Assembly: GCF_900187405.1 (NCBI RefSeq)
Contig: NZ_LT896716.1
Coordinates: forward strand, 3,893,684-3,957,683
Length of the DNA stretch: 64,000 nt
Origin: Geobacter sp. DSM 9736
GTDB taxonomy: Bacteria > Desulfobacterota > Desulfuromonadia > Geobacterales > Geobacteraceae
Direction of reading: 5' to 3'
The translations under genes and the position numbers were made by a program. How positions within the stretch are numbered: the first letter of the stretch is position 1; each line of letters opens with the position of its first letter. This document shows, piece by piece, positions 24,241-34,006 of the stretch. The notes under the pieces are model-generated. The model saw only the letters and a program-made list of their open reading frames with translations. It did no database searches and was not told where the DNA came from.

Positions 24241-27200
24241 CTACTGGATTACAAGATTTGCCGCAACGAGAGTTCCATCCGCTACGGTAAGAGACCCGCT
24301 TACGGTGGTGGTGCCGACTACGTTGCCGAAGGTGGTGTCATAGCCACCGGTGAGGGAGAGTGTGGCATTGTTGCCTATCACCAGGTTCTCGGAAAAAGCA
24401 GCGGCCTGCGCGTAAATATCTGCAGACGTGCCGGCCGGAACCGATGCGGTTGCACTTCCCAGGTTAGGGAAGAAGTTGGAGCTGCCTCCCGGGTATACTA
24501 CCTTCACCGGCCCGGAGGTTATGGCCCAGGAGAATCGGGGGGGATTGGGGTCATAGCCGCCTGCGCTATCCTTAGCCCGGACGGAGAAGGTGTGGGAGCC
24601 GGAGGAAAGGTTGTCGAAGGTGTAGGGGGAAGTACATGCAGCAAAGGCTCCCGAATCAAGGCTGCATTCGAATGTTGCTCCCGAGGCGTCGGATATGAAA
24701 GAAAAGCTCCCGGACGAGAAAGTGGAGGGGTTGGTGGGGGTGGATGTCAGCATGGTGTTCGGTGACCTGACGGTCCAGGTGTAGCTTTCCGGAGTTGGGT
24801 CAACATTCCCTGCCCGGTCGAGGGCTCGCACGGAGAGGGTGTGGGAGCCTGCCTTCAGACTGGCTATTACGTGCGGATTCGGACAGGGGGTGAAGGAGCC
24901 GTTGTCGATGCTGCATTCAAAGGTGGAGCCGGCTTCCGTGGCGGTAAAGGTGAAAGTCGCCGGTGCCGCATAAGAGAATGACGGGGGTCCGGACGTGATT
25001 GCGGTATCGGGGCGGATGGTGTCGATCGTCCAGCTGTAGGTGACGGGGGTGATTTCGGTAATCCCCGCTGCGTTGGTGGCACGGACGGAAAAAGTATGGC
25101 TGCCGTCCGAAAGGCCGCTGAAAGCGAAGGGGGAGGTGCAGGGAAGGAAGGCCCCGGCATTGATGCTGCACTGGAAGGTCGAGCCGGATTCGTCGGCGAT
25201 AAAGCTGAAAGTACCCGCGGGGGATGTGTACCAGGGAACGGGCATGGATGTGATGGTGGTGACGGGAGCCCGCGAGTTGAGGACAATGCTGCTCCAGAAT
25301 CCATCGGAAACGTTTCCGGCCGAATCCCGGAACTGCACGTAGACGTATTTGGTGTCGTCACCCGTTGTGAGCGTCCATGATTTCGATGTGGCGTAGGGTT
25401 CCCATGCAGACCAGTAGGAGTTGTTGTTGCTGAAGCGCATCTCGGGGACCGGGCCGCTGTTGTCGAGGGCAAAAAGGGTGAGCGTGACGCTGGTGCTGTT
25501 GGTTATGGTGGCGCCGCCATTTATGGAAATCGTGCCGACAGGGGGCGGATCATAAGCACTACCGGAGAGGGGTACGAGCTTTACAACTGCAGCAGGAGCA
25601 TTTGAGCTGATGCGCAGGGTTGCGATCTTGTCTCCTACCGTCGCGGCATTGAGTGAAATGAGTACCGAGCAGTTCTGCCCCGGGAGAAGGGTCGGAGCAA
25701 GGCTGGTACAGGAGTCTGCACTCAGGGAGAATTCCTCGCTGTCGGGGCCGGAAACTGTAATGGAGCTCACGATCAGGGGGGCGGTGCCGGTGTTTTCGAG
25801 AGTGAAGCGTTCAGAGGTGGATACCCTGCCGGTTGCGACTCTCCCGAAGTTGCGGCTTTCAGGAGTCACCGAAACCTGCGCGTAAGTTACGCGGAAGATG
25901 CCTCCCTCGGTTGCAGCGTACGCCGTGGGCGGAGAGGTGCGGGAGATAGTCACTGCGTTGACGGAAGTGTTCAATAGGCCGGTATTGATATTCTCCCATG
26001 TCGCTCCGCTGTCGTGGCTGACAAGGGCTCCGTTGCCTGTGCCGGCATAGATGACGGAAGGCGTTGTGGGGTCTATGGCCAGGGAACCGACCCATGTATC
26101 GGGCTGCGAGAAGCTGCCGGTCCAGGTTGTGCCGCCATCGGTGCTTCGATGAATCGTGCCGGAAACGGACGGATTTTCCGATGTGCCGCCGGCGTAAATA
26201 TTGGAAGAAAGGACAGGATCTACCACCACACTGTTCGCCCTGAATTTCCCCTCCGCGAGGCGGAGTGTCCAGGTGGCGGCGCCGTCGGTGCTCTTGTACA
26301 CACCGCTTGCAACGTCTGCGACGCCTGCATAGAGGGTTGTCGGCATCTTTGGATCAATGGCGAGGCTGCGGATTCTGATGCCGAGGCCGCTGCTGACAGC
26401 CATCCAGGCGTCGCCGCTGCTGGTGCTTTTGAACGCGCCGCCGTTGGTGCCGGCGTATATTGTGGAAGGAGTTACCGGGTCGATGGCCAGTGCGTAGACA
26501 TCCTGGTTGTCGAGGCCGATGTTCACGGCGGTCCAGTTGGCGCCATTATCGGTGCTCCTGAATACTCCCGAGGGAGTAGCTGCAAAAATTTCGGAGGTTG
26601 ACAGGGGGTTTACGGCAAGAGCGCGGATAGCAAAATCTGCAAGCCCGCTGCTGCTCCAGCTGTTTCCGCCATTCGTACTCTTATGGACACCGTTGGCGGT
26701 TCCGGCATATATGATTGCAGGGTTGGTCGGGTCGGCGGTTATGCACTTTGCTGCTACGCCGTCAAGCCCGGCTGATACCCACGGGTAAAGCGGCGATATG
26801 TGTAGCACGGCCTCGAAAGCTACCTGTGCAGTCTTCGGCCCATTTATGAGGATGGTGCAGACATTGCCGTTCATGCTGTCGCATCCGCTCCAGCCTGAAA
26901 ACACCGAATCCGCATCGGCCAGGGCGGTAAGAGTAACGGTGGTTCCCGAAGGGAATGATTGGCTGCAGTTGCCTGCGCAGCTATCCCCCGAGGAGAGGTT
27001 TACGGTGCCGGTGCCTGTGCCGGTGGAGGTAAGCGAGAGGGTGTAAGCCTGAATAACTCCGGTGCCGGTCAGATCGGTTTCGATCATAGGGTAGTTGAGG
27101 GAGTCGGATGTGATTCGTATCTTTGCGGTCTTGATGCCCAGTTCCCGGGGTATGTAGGTAACGGTGAATGTACAGCTTTCTCCCCCCTGAAGCACGGGTG

Positions 27201-29259
27201 AGAGGTTCGGGCATGTTCCCAGGGAGAGCTGGTACATGGAGGTGTCGAGCCCGATGAGCGATATCCCGTTTACCCTGACGGTATAATCGGCGGTGTTGGA
27301 GAGGACGAACTGCTGCGGCGAGCTTGAGGTATGAACCGCCACATTCCCGAAACTGAAAGGGGCGGGCGAAAGAGTAACGTCGATGGCGGGAAGGCGGAAC
27401 ACCCCGGTCCCGAAGGTGCCGGCGAAAAGGGTGCGGGTTGTGGTGTCGAGGGCCAGGGAACGGACGCGCAGGTCCGAAAGGCCAGCGTTGATGGGCGTCC
27501 AGCTAATACCGCCGTCGGCACTGCGGAAAACGCCGCCGTCGGTGCCTGCATAAAGAGATGCAGGCGATGTTCTGTCGAACATCAGCGAATAAACATAGGG
27601 GTTGTCGATGCTGGTGGCACGGTTCCAGGTGACGCCGCCGTCAGTGCTGCGAAACAGACCCCCGTTCGTTCCCGCAACGACGATGCCGGCGCTAGCAGCA
27701 AGGGTGTTGATGAAGGGATCGGTGATTCCTGTACTGCCGGAGTTCCAGGTGGCACCACTGTCGGTGCTCTTAAAAATTGCTCCTCCCTCGACAGCGGCAT
27801 ACAGAATCTCGGGCGTATCAGGGTCTACGGCGAGAGCGCTGACTTTCAACGGGCTGAGCCCGGTGCTGCTTGCGTTCCAGGTAATTCCGCCGTCTGTGCT
27901 TTTGAACAGTCCGTTTCTCGTGCCTGCATACATGATCGAGCCGATGCTCGGATGGGTGGCGATGGTGGAAATATCAAGGCTGGTGAGGCCGCTGTTCGAG
28001 GCGGCCCAGGTGGCTCCACGGTCGAGGCTGCGGAATATCCCCGCATCGGTGGCGGCGTAGACCGTTGCCGGAGAAGTCGGGTTGATGGCGAGCTTCCTGA
28101 TGTTGAGGCTTCCCAATCCCGTATTGGCCGAGTTCCAGAGGGTCCCGCGAGTGGTGCTTTTGAAGACGCCGCTATTTGCTCCGGCGTAGATGGTAGATGG
28201 GGATACGGGGTCTATCGCCAGGCTACGCGCACTGACACTGGAAATGCCGGTGTTCTTCTTTGACCAGTTGGCCCCGTTGTCGGTGCTCTTGTACACGCCG
28301 CTGCTGGTCCCCAGGTAGAGGGTGGCCGGGGATACGGGCGCAACTGCAATGCCGTAGACGGGGATATTCCGAAACAAGGTGCTTGGGATGGTCCAGTTGT
28401 TACCGCCGGTGGTGGTCCTGAAAATGCCGCTGTAGGTTCCGGCGTAGACAGTGTCGGGCAGGAGCGGGTTGATTGCCAAGGTGCGTATGTATGGGTCGTT
28501 GATGCCGGAATTTGCGGAAGCCCAGGTTACGCCGCCGTCGTAGGTTTTTACAACTCCTCCTCCCCATGTCCCAAGATATGCGATCAGCGGATTCGAGGGG
28601 TTTACGGCAACGGCCTGAATATTGGAAGCCGGAAGACCTGTGACCTGGCTCCAGTTGTTTCCTCCGTCGCTGCTCCTGAAGAGGCCATTCGTAGTTGCGG
28701 CATAGAGGAGGGAATCATCGGCAGGGGCTATGGACTGGACAACCTTTTCTGCAAGCCCGGTGAAGGGGAGCCAGGTTTCACCGGCGTTGCTGCTCCGGTA
28801 AGCGCCGTTCCCGGTAGCCGCAAAGATGCTGCCGCCGCGTATTGAGAGGGAGAAGACGAACTGGCTGTTTATGCCGGTCGAGACGCTGCGCCACGTGGTT
28901 CCGGCGTCGCCGCTGCGGAAGATCCCACCATTGGTCCCCGCATAGATCGTGGAATGGTTGCCGGGATCGATCTTGACGGCATAGACGGAAAGACCGGCAA
29001 TGCCCTGGCTGGCGGGGTTCCAGGTGGCGCCGCCATCGGTGCTCTTATAGACGCCGTTTCCGTCGGTTCCGACATAGACGACCGACGGCAGTGTCTGGTC
29101 CACCTCGGCGCTGAGCACCACGCCGCCGTCAAATGGGCCGACCTGCTGCCACTCGTAGCGCGGGAAGGAATTCGCCCCTCCCACGGCCACATTTCCCAGC
29201 ATGACGCACAGCATGAGCAGGACATGCGTCAGCAGCCTCCATCTCTTCGAGATTCCCAT
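24241..29259 (-). CDS. Very large secreted beta-propeller/Ig-like repeat protein
   Basis: 1672 residues. A signal peptide ends near GGANSF. About 14 units of the form YAGTxxGVFKSTDGGxTW + GL + V.ALAIDP follow (Asp-box/YCF48-like propeller blades, about residues 50-640). Next are a choice-of-anchor-type Ig domain and a divergent InlB-type repeat (TGTGTVNL... FSGWSGC), then about seven more blades (about 870-1150). Another anchor-type domain comes next, then three Ig-like repeats with FECSLDSGAFxxC. The C-terminus is a strand-rich tail with no LPXTG, PEP-CTERM or barrel anchor seen. CAGGAGGGAATAACTG precedes the ATG at 29259. Probably a cell-surface or extracellular adhesion or binding scaffold; ligand unknown. 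Confidence 0.85.
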   Translation of the reverse strand: MGISKRWRLLTHVLLMLCVMLGNVAVGGANSFPRYEWQQVGPFDGGVVLSAEVDQTLPSVVYVGTDGNGVYKSTDGGATWNPASQGIAGLSVYAVKIDPGNHSTIYAGTNGGIFRSGDAGTTWRSVSTGINSQFVFSLSIRGGSIFAATGNGAYRSSNAGETWLPFTGLAEKVVQSIAPADDSLLYAATTNGLFRSSDGGNNWSQVTGLPASNIQAVAVNPSNPLIAYLGTWGGGVVKTYDGGVTWASANSGINDPYIRTLAINPLLPDTVYAGTYSGIFRTTTGGNNWTIPSTLFRNIPVYGIAVAPVSPATLYLGTSSGVYKSTDNGANWSKKNTGISSVSARSLAIDPVSPSTIYAGANSGVFKSTTRGTLWNSANTGLGSLNIRKLAINPTSPATVYAATDAGIFRSLDRGATWAASNSGLTSLDISTIATHPSIGSIMYAGTRNGLFKSTDGGITWNASSTGLSPLKVSALAVDPDTPEILYAAVEGGAIFKSTDSGATWNSGSTGITDPFINTLAASAGIVVAGTNGGLFRSTDGGVTWNRATSIDNPYVYSLMFDRTSPASLYAGTDGGVFRSADGGISWTPINAGLSDLRVRSLALDTTTRTLFAGTFGTGVFRLPAIDVTLSPAPFSFGNVAVHTSSSPQQFVLSNTADYTVRVNGISLIGLDTSMYQLSLGTCPNLSPVLQGGESCTFTVTYIPRELGIKTAKIRITSDSLNYPMIETDLTGTGVIQAYTLSLTSTGTGTGTVNLSSGDSCAGNCSQSFPSGTTVTLTALADADSVFSGWSGCDSMNGNVCTILINGPKTAQVAFEAVLHISPLYPWVSAGLDGVAAKCITADPTNPAIIYAGTANGVHKSTNGGNSWSSSGLADFAIRALAVNPLSTSEIFAATPSGVFRSTDNGANWTAVNIGLDNQDVYALAIDPVTPSTIYAGTNGGAFKSTSSGDAWMAVSSGLGIRIRSLAIDPKMPTTLYAGVADVASGVYKSTDGAATWTLRLAEGKFRANSVVVDPVLSSNIYAGGTSENPSVSGTIHRSTDGGTTWTGSFSQPDTWVGSLAIDPTTPSVIYAGTGNGALVSHDSGATWENINTGLLNTSVNAVTISRTSPPTAYAATEGGIFRVTYAQVSVTPESRNFGRVATGRVSTSERFTLENTGTAPLIVSSITVSGPDSEEFSLSADSCTSLAPTLLPGQNCSVLISLNAATVGDKIATLRISSNAPAAVVKLVPLSGSAYDPPPVGTISINGGATITNSTSVTLTLFALDNSGPVPEMRFSNNNSYWSAWEPYATSKSWTLTTGDDTKYVYVQFRDSAGNVSDGFWSSIVLNSRAPVTTITSMPVPWYTSPAGTFSFIADESGSTFQCSINAGAFLPCTSPFAFSGLSDGSHTFSVRATNAAGITEITPVTYSWTIDTIRPDTAITSGPPSFSYAAPATFTFTATEAGSTFECSIDNGSFTPCPNPHVIASLKAGSHTLSVRALDRAGNVDPTPESYTWTVRSPNTMLTSTPTNPSTFSSGSFSFISDASGATFECSLDSGAFAACTSPYTFDNLSSGSHTFSVRAKDSAGGYDPNPPRFSWAITSGPVKVVYPGGSSNFFPNLGSATASVPAGTSADIYAQAAAFSENLVIGNNATLSLTGGYDTTFGNVVGTTTVSGSLTVADGTLVAANLVIQ

Positions 29260-29391
29260 CAGTTATTCCCTCCTGAAAAGGTAAATGCGTCAAAGGCAGA
29301 TCAAGTGGATCGGAATGGAGCAGGCACAGAATGTGTAAACGAAAAGTACGTTACTGTTATCATTAAAGTTGTGGGGGGGAAATTGGGATAA

Positions 29392-29420
29392 AGTATACAG
29401 TATTTTTTAGAAAATGAAAT
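29392..29420 (-). promoter_or_regulatory. Candidate sigma-70 promoter of the beta-propeller gene
   Basis: On the minus strand TATACT (29392-29397) is a good -10. A poor -35 (ATTTCA) lies 17 bp upstream, in an otherwise very AT-rich stretch. It would leave a 5' leader of about 125 nt. Only the -10 is convincing. Confidence 0.35.
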
Positions 29421-29471
29421 AAATTTATAAATTCTAAGGAAGGGTCGAGTGAAAAAAATTGTGGTGAGGAA

Positions 29472-29495
29472 ACGGGCGCTTGTGAGGGCGCCCGT
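29472..29495 (-). terminator. Terminator hairpin after the peroxiredoxin gene
   Basis: Perfect 8-bp stem ACGGGCGC / GCGCCCGT with an 8-nt loop, 5 bp after the peroxiredoxin stop codon. On the minus strand it is followed by a T-rich stretch (CACAATTTTTTTC) some 12 nt away. Confidence 0.6.
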
Positions 29496-29500
29496 ATGCG

Positions 29501-30133
29501 TTATTTGCCGAGGGTTTTCTGGCCGGGCTTCCATCCGAGGGGGCACATTTCTCCCGTTTGCAGTGCTTCCAGGACCCTGAGGGTTTCATCCACGCTACGC
29601 CCTACCGACTGGTTGTGTACCAGCATGTACTGAAGTACACCTTCAGGGTTGATGATGAAGAGTCCGCGAAGTGCTGCTCCCTCCCGCTCGTCCAGTATGC
29701 CGTATGCCGTTGCAATCTCCTTTTTGAAGTCCGCCAGAAGGGGATATTTAAGATCCCCCAGGTCGCCCCGCTGCAGCCATGCCAGATGAGAAAACTTGCT
29801 GTCTACCGAGGCTCCCAGGACCTCCGCGTTCATCTTCCGGAAGGAATCGAGGGCCGCGTTGAATCCGCGAATTTCAGTGGGGCAGACAAAGGTGAAGTCA
29901 TAGGGATAGAAAAAGAGGATGACCCACTTTCCGCGGTAGTCGGCAAGGCTGATGGTGCGGAATTCTTTTCCCGGCTCCTTTCCCACCAGGGCCTCCACGG
30001 TAAAGGCGGGGGCGGCTTTCCCTACCCGTGCCGTCTGGGATTGAGGCTGCGCAGCGGGAGGGGCACTCTGTGCCGCAGCACTGCCACAGAAGAACACGGT
30101 CATCAATAAGCATACCCATATCTTGCGAAACAT
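29501..30133 (-). CDS. Exported typical 2-Cys peroxiredoxin (AhpC/TSA family)
   Basis: 210 residues from the ATG at 30133 (CAGGAGGAGAT upstream; a longer frame to 30175 has no site). A signal peptide ends at [11 protein letters not shown], so the protein is periplasmic, whereas most AhpC/TSA enzymes are cytoplasmic. The peroxidatic Cys lies in FTFVCPTE and the resolving Cys in [11 protein letters not shown]. The C-terminus GWKPGQKTL matches the Prx1/AhpC subfamily. It should reduce H2O2 or organic peroxides near the periplasmic cytochromes. The periplasmic reductant is unknown. Divergent from the cyclophilin gene. Confidence 0.92.
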   Translation of the reverse strand: MFRKIWVCLLMTVFFCGSAAAQSAPPAAQPQSQTARVGKAAPAFTVEALVGKEPGKEFRTISLADYRGKWVILFFYPYDFTFVCPTEIRGFNAALDSFRKMNAEVLGASVDSKFSHLAWLQRGDLGDLKYPLLADFKKEIATAYGILDEREGAALRGLFIINPEGVLQYMLVHNQSVGRSVDETLRVLEALQTGEMCPLGWKPGQKTLGK

Positions 30134-30255
30134 ATCTCCTCCTGTCCTGCGTCTTTCGATTAATGATAGCTCCATTGGTAATTATTGCAATTGCCCGTGA
30201 CATTCAAGGATTTTTGTGCAAAATAATCCGAGACAACATACCGAAGGAGGATTAC

Positions 30256-30777
30256 ATGGCTGAAGAAACCAACCCGCAGGTACTCCTGGAGACCTCGATG
30301 GGGAACATCAAGATCGAACTGTTCAAGGAGAAAGCGCCCATAAGCGTCCGCAACTTCCTTTCTTACGTCAACGACGGTTACTACGAGGGCCTTATTTTTC
30401 ATCGTGTCATAAAGACCTTCATGATCCAGGGGGGAGGGCTTGATGCCGACATGCAGCAGAAGAAGACGAAATTCGCCATAAAGAACGAGGCTGCGAACGG
30501 ACTCTCCAACAAGCGTGGAACTCTTGCCATGGCACGCACCAGTGTCGTTGACAGCGCCACTTCACAGTTTTTCATAAACGTCGTAGACAACCCGTTCCTC
30601 GATCACAAGGGAAAGAACCCGGACCAGTACGGTTATGCGGTTTTCGGCCAAGTCATCGAGGGAATGGACGCTGTCGATGCCATCAGGGACGTTAAAACGG
30701 GAAGCCGTGCCGGCCATTCCGACGTGCCGGTAGACCCGGTCATGATCAACAAGGCAACCGTTCTCCCTGCCGAGTAA
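30256..30777 (+). CDS. Cyclophilin-type peptidyl-prolyl cis-trans isomerase
   Basis: 173 residues from the ATG at 30256, directly after CGAAGGAGGATTAC; upstream codons in frame are not part of the gene. Cyclophilin core motifs are visible: [13 protein letters not shown], the catalytic Arg in [23 protein letters not shown], and [15 protein letters not shown]. No signal peptide, so a cytoplasmic PpiB-like protein. Monocistronic, with its own terminator downstream. Confidence 0.95.
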   Translation: MAEETNPQVLLETSMGNIKIELFKEKAPISVRNFLSYVNDGYYEGLIFHRVIKTFMIQGGGLDADMQQKKTKFAIKNEAANGLSNKRGTLAMARTSVVDSATSQFFINVVDNPFLDHKGKNPDQYGYAVFGQVIEGMDAVDAIRDVKTGSRAGHSDVPVDPVMINKATVLPAE

Positions 30778-30783
30778 ACCGAG

Positions 30784-30808
30784 AGGGGCATCTGACGGTG
30801 CCCCTTTT
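30784..30808 (+). terminator. Terminator after the cyclophilin gene
   Basis: Stem AGGGGCA / TGCCCCT with an 8-nt loop followed by TTTTC, starting 7 bp after the stop codon. It separates the cyclophilin gene from the membrane TPR gene 20 bp further on. Confidence 0.75.
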
Positions 30809-30826
30809 CACTGCAGAGCTGCTTCC

Positions 30827-32674
30827 GTGTCCTATCCTCCAGATTCCGGAAATGTCCGATCCCAGGCACTCCCTGTAGCGCATTTCGTTCTAATAGCTGC
30901 GGTTGCCTGCGTTATATACGCTGGGACCTTCCAAGCGCCGTTCGTCTTTGATGATCGTACCTCCATCGTGGAAAACGGCGTCGTCCACAGCTTGGACGGG
31001 TTTCTCCACGAAGGTGCCGGATATCGCAACCATCCCCGCAGGGTCCTTGGATACCTTACTTTCGCCCTGAATTACCAGGTAGGAGGGCTCCATCCGGTTG
31101 GCTATCACGCCGTCAACCTTCTCATCCATATCATTGCCGCTATCCTTGTCTATACCCTCTGTAGGATCATCTTTCGGGAACCCAGTATGCGGGAAAGCAG
31201 ACTGGGAGGTCATGCTCCGCTGATCGCCCTCTCCGCCTCACTTCTTTTTGTCGCACACCCGGTCCAGACGGAGGCGGTTGCCTACATAACCCAGCGCCTC
31301 ACTTCAATGGCGACGATGCTGTACCTTCTCTCTCTCGTCCTTTGGGCGAAGTGGGGATTGTTGCAGGACGCTGCGCGTCAGACGGCTGTGCCCCGTTGGG
31401 TTTATGCGGCCGTCTCCTTTTCCGTTGCCTCTGCGGCCATGCTGACCAAGGAGATTTCGGTTACGTTGCCGCTGGCGGGGCTGCTTTACAGCGCCCTCTT
31501 TCTTTCTGTCCCCTGGCGTGTCCGGCTGCTGCGCCTTCTTCCCCTACTCCTGGGGGTGCTTATTCCCGTTGTTGGGTGGCATCTTTCAGGGCCTTCTGCC
31601 GATTCGGTAGAGGAGATGCTTGACCAGGCACGAGGAGGCACAGCCGTTTCCCGCTGGGAATACCTCGTGACACAGCCCCGGGTGCTCGTGACGTACCTGC
31701 GACTTCTTGTTTTTCCCGTGGCGCAGAATCTGGACTACGATTACCCCTTGTACCATTCGCCGCTGGCCCTGCCGGTATTCTGCTCACTGGTATTTCTGCT
31801 GTCTCTGGTCTTTCTGGCTTTGTGGCTTGTGAGACGGGCAAAGGCAGGAAGGATCGATTCAGCATTCTTGTTCATCCCGTTCGGCATCGGGTGGTTTTTC
31901 CTTACACTACTTGTGGAGTCAACCGTAATTCCTCTGGATGACGTCATTGCGGAGCACCGGCTCTACCTTCCTTCAGCCGGTGCAGCCATGGCAGTCGCGG
32001 TATCGGCTGGTCTTCTGGTTGCGCGAGTGGGGGCAAAGGTGGTGGTGGCTGGTAGCATTGCAGCGGTCCTGCTTCTCGGGACGGCGACGTGGCGGAGGAA
32101 CGAAGTGTGGCAAAGCCCTCTGGCCCTATGGAGCGATGCGGCGGCGAAATCTCCGGCCAAGGCACGTCCTCGGTACAACCTGGGCACTGTTCTGACCGGA
32201 CTGGGGCGGTATGACGAGGCCATAGGAGAGTTTCGGGAAGCGCTGAAAAGGAAACCGGAGTATCCCGAGGCGTGGCACAATCTGGGCACTGCTTTCGCGG
32301 CAAAGGGTGAAACTGATGAAGCAATTGCTAGCTACAGGCAGGCGCTGCGGCTTGCTCCCGACCTGCCGCAGGCGCATAACTCTCTGGGAACGGCTCTCAT
32401 GCAGAAAGGGGAAACCGAGGAGGCCGGAGGTCATTTCATCCAGGCGGTCCGGTCTGCGCCGATGTACCCGGACGCCCGCAACAACCTTGGAGCATTTTAC
32501 GGCATGGAGGGAAAGACCGATGCGGCCATCGCAGAGCTTGAGGAGGCCGTGCGCCTTCAGCCGGACAATCCGCGATTCCGGTTCAATCTGTCGGAGGCGT
32601 ACGAGCAGAAAGGCTGGGGGGCAAGGGCCGCTGAAGAGCGGCAGAAGGGGGAGCGGTTGAGAAATGGTTCTTGA
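30827..32674 (+). CDS. TMTC-like polytopic membrane protein with C-terminal TPR repeats
   Basis: 615 residues starting at GTG (30827), the only plausible start, though its ribosome site is weak. About ten to twelve membrane segments fill residues 15-425. The first periplasmic loop holds PFVFDDRTSIVENG, the acidic pair expected at the active site of GT-C (PMT/TMTC-type) glycosyltransferases. Residues 440-605 contain about five TPR repeats (for example YNLGTVLTGLGRYDEAIGEFREAL). It may O-glycosylate exported proteins using a lipid-linked sugar. It converges on the radical SAM maturase gene with only 11 bp between the stop codons. Confidence 0.82.
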   Translation: MSYPPDSGNVRSQALPVAHFVLIAAVACVIYAGTFQAPFVFDDRTSIVENGVVHSLDGFLHEGAGYRNHPRRVLGYLTFALNYQVGGLHPVGYHAVNLLIHIIAAILVYTLCRIIFREPSMRESRLGGHAPLIALSASLLFVAHPVQTEAVAYITQRLTSMATMLYLLSLVLWAKWGLLQDAARQTAVPRWVYAAVSFSVASAAMLTKEISVTLPLAGLLYSALFLSVPWRVRLLRLLPLLLGVLIPVVGWHLSGPSADSVEEMLDQARGGTAVSRWEYLVTQPRVLVTYLRLLVFPVAQNLDYDYPLYHSPLALPVFCSLVFLLSLVFLALWLVRRAKAGRIDSAFLFIPFGIGWFFLTLLVESTVIPLDDVIAEHRLYLPSAGAAMAVAVSAGLLVARVGAKVVVAGSIAAVLLLGTATWRRNEVWQSPLALWSDAAAKSPAKARPRYNLGTVLTGLGRYDEAIGEFREALKRKPEYPEAWHNLGTAFAAKGETDEAIASYRQALRLAPDLPQAHNSLGTALMQKGETEEAGGHFIQAVRSAPMYPDARNNLGAFYGMEGKTDAAIAELEEAVRLQPDNPRFRFNLSEAYEQKGWGARAAEERQKGERLRNGS

Positions 32675-32685
32675 GGATACGGCGG

Positions 32686-33996
32686 TTACGGCTCCCTTTT
32701 CTCCGGAGAGCGCTTCCGATACCGCATGTCCTGGAGCACTATTTCGCGGAGCGTCTTATCCAGTAAGGCCTTACGGCAATCGACCCTGTCGATGGCGCCG
32801 TGACTCATCAGGGTTATGAGCCTGCACCCGCCGAAGCAGAGCGGAAGATAGGCGCAGTCGAGGCACTCCTCCCTCTTCCAGAGGTCGAGGTTGTGTGACT
32901 CCCGGTAATCGCCCACCCCCTGGGCCAGCGTTCCTACCGACATTTCCGGCCATCCCATGAAGCCGGGGCACTTGTAGAGGGCGCCGTCCCAGTTCACCAC
33001 CAGGTCGTTTTCCATTTCCACGACGCAGGCCGACATGGTCGTTTTCTTTACTGCAAATCCGCGCTTCAACGTCTCCTCCCGCAGGAAGAGGGCGGCTTCG
33101 GCAACCCACGGCTCGCTGCTGGAGATGCAGCCATGCCCGCTGTCTGTTCCGACCAGACCCCCGGTTTTAGGCATTATCGGAGCAAACTCGACGAATCCCA
33201 GCTTCTCCGGGCCGATCCCGCGTTCTTTGAGCACGTCGAGCATCGTGGGGAATTCGCGGTAGTTCTCCTCGGTGAAGTTCCCTCCTATCTGGACCTCGGT
33301 AAGGTTAGCCACTTCCGCGATATTGGTGACTATTACGTCGAAGCTCCCCTTCCCGGAGACGAAGGGGCGCTGGCGGTCGTGAATGTGGCGAGGGCCGTCG
33401 AGAGTGACGATGGCGCCGGTAAGCCCGAGGGGGAGAAGTTTCTCCACCACTTTCCTCGTTAGTAGCGTTCCGTTGGTGGTGAGGGAGAAGGTGTAGGAGG
33501 AACCGGTTTGTCCTGCTTCTTCCAGCAGTCGGGTGGAGATTTCCGTGATGAGGGGAATGGAAAGAAGCGGCTCGCCGCCGTAGAAGCCGAGCCTGACGTC
33601 ACCCCCTTTCCGGAGGTGATTCCGCACGTGCTCGACGAGCAGGCCTGCGGTTTCTTCGGACATGTACTGTTTTTTCCGAAAGTTACCCTCGAAACAGTAG
33701 GGGCACGCCAGGTTGCAGTCGAGGTTGAGGGCCACCTTCGCGCGGAACATCCTGCTCCGGCTGTTGGTTTGCTCCATCAGGGTTTCCATCTCCTGCCGTT
33801 CCCGGTCACGGTCCTCAACGAGGATGCCGACACGCTGCAGTGCTGCCGTTTCCGCTTCACCCGCGTTTCCTGATGTAATGTCGTCGAGGCGCGATTCGGG
33901 GATGCGGACGACGGAGCCCTTACGGGTTGAGTAGAGGATGATACATCCCGGCCTGTCGGGGCAGGGCCAGATTTTAACATAGCGTGACAACGGCAT
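32686..33996 (-). CDS. Radical SAM/SPASM geopeptide-type RiPP maturase
   Basis: 436 residues from the ATG at 33996, preceded by CGGAGAATTA; a longer frame to 34089 would run through the terminator. The radical SAM motif CNLACPYC (CxxxCxxC) is near residue 95 and GFYGGEPLLS follows. The C-terminal SPASM region has cysteines in ...YKCPG..., CLDCAYLPLCFGGC and DCRKAL, enough for two auxiliary [4Fe-4S] clusters. The N-terminal about 75 residues probably form a leader-recognition part. The family is recognised from memory as the geopeptide radical SAM maturases. The cognate precursor is encoded 62 bp upstream. The expected reaction is a thioether or C-C crosslink at the Cys-Cys core; not established here. 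Confidence 0.9.
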   Translation of the reverse strand: MPLSRYVKIWPCPDRPGCIILYSTRKGSVVRIPESRLDDITSGNAGEAETAALQRVGILVEDRDRERQEMETLMEQTNSRSRMFRAKVALNLDCNLACPYCFEGNFRKKQYMSEETAGLLVEHVRNHLRKGGDVRLGFYGGEPLLSIPLITEISTRLLEEAGQTGSSYTFSLTTNGTLLTRKVVEKLLPLGLTGAIVTLDGPRHIHDRQRPFVSGKGSFDVIVTNIAEVANLTEVQIGGNFTEENYREFPTMLDVLKERGIGPEKLGFVEFAPIMPKTGGLVGTDSGHGCISSSEPWVAEAALFLREETLKRGFAVKKTTMSACVVEMENDLVVNWDGALYKCPGFMGWPEMSVGTLAQGVGDYRESHNLDLWKREECLDCAYLPLCFGGCRLITLMSHGAIDRVDCRKALLDKTLREIVLQDMRYRKRSPEKREP

Positions 33997-34006
33997 TAAT
34001 TCTCCG

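Noticed and set aside
27331..28263. 310-codon plus-strand frame inside the beta-propeller gene
   Set aside because: Generated by the antisense of repeated propeller codons; low-complexity Gly/Ala/Val composition.
24241..29259. Regular DNA repeats considered as a CRISPR or minisatellite array
   Set aside because: Repeats are imperfect, of blade length (about 40 codons) and in frame, so they reflect protein repeats.
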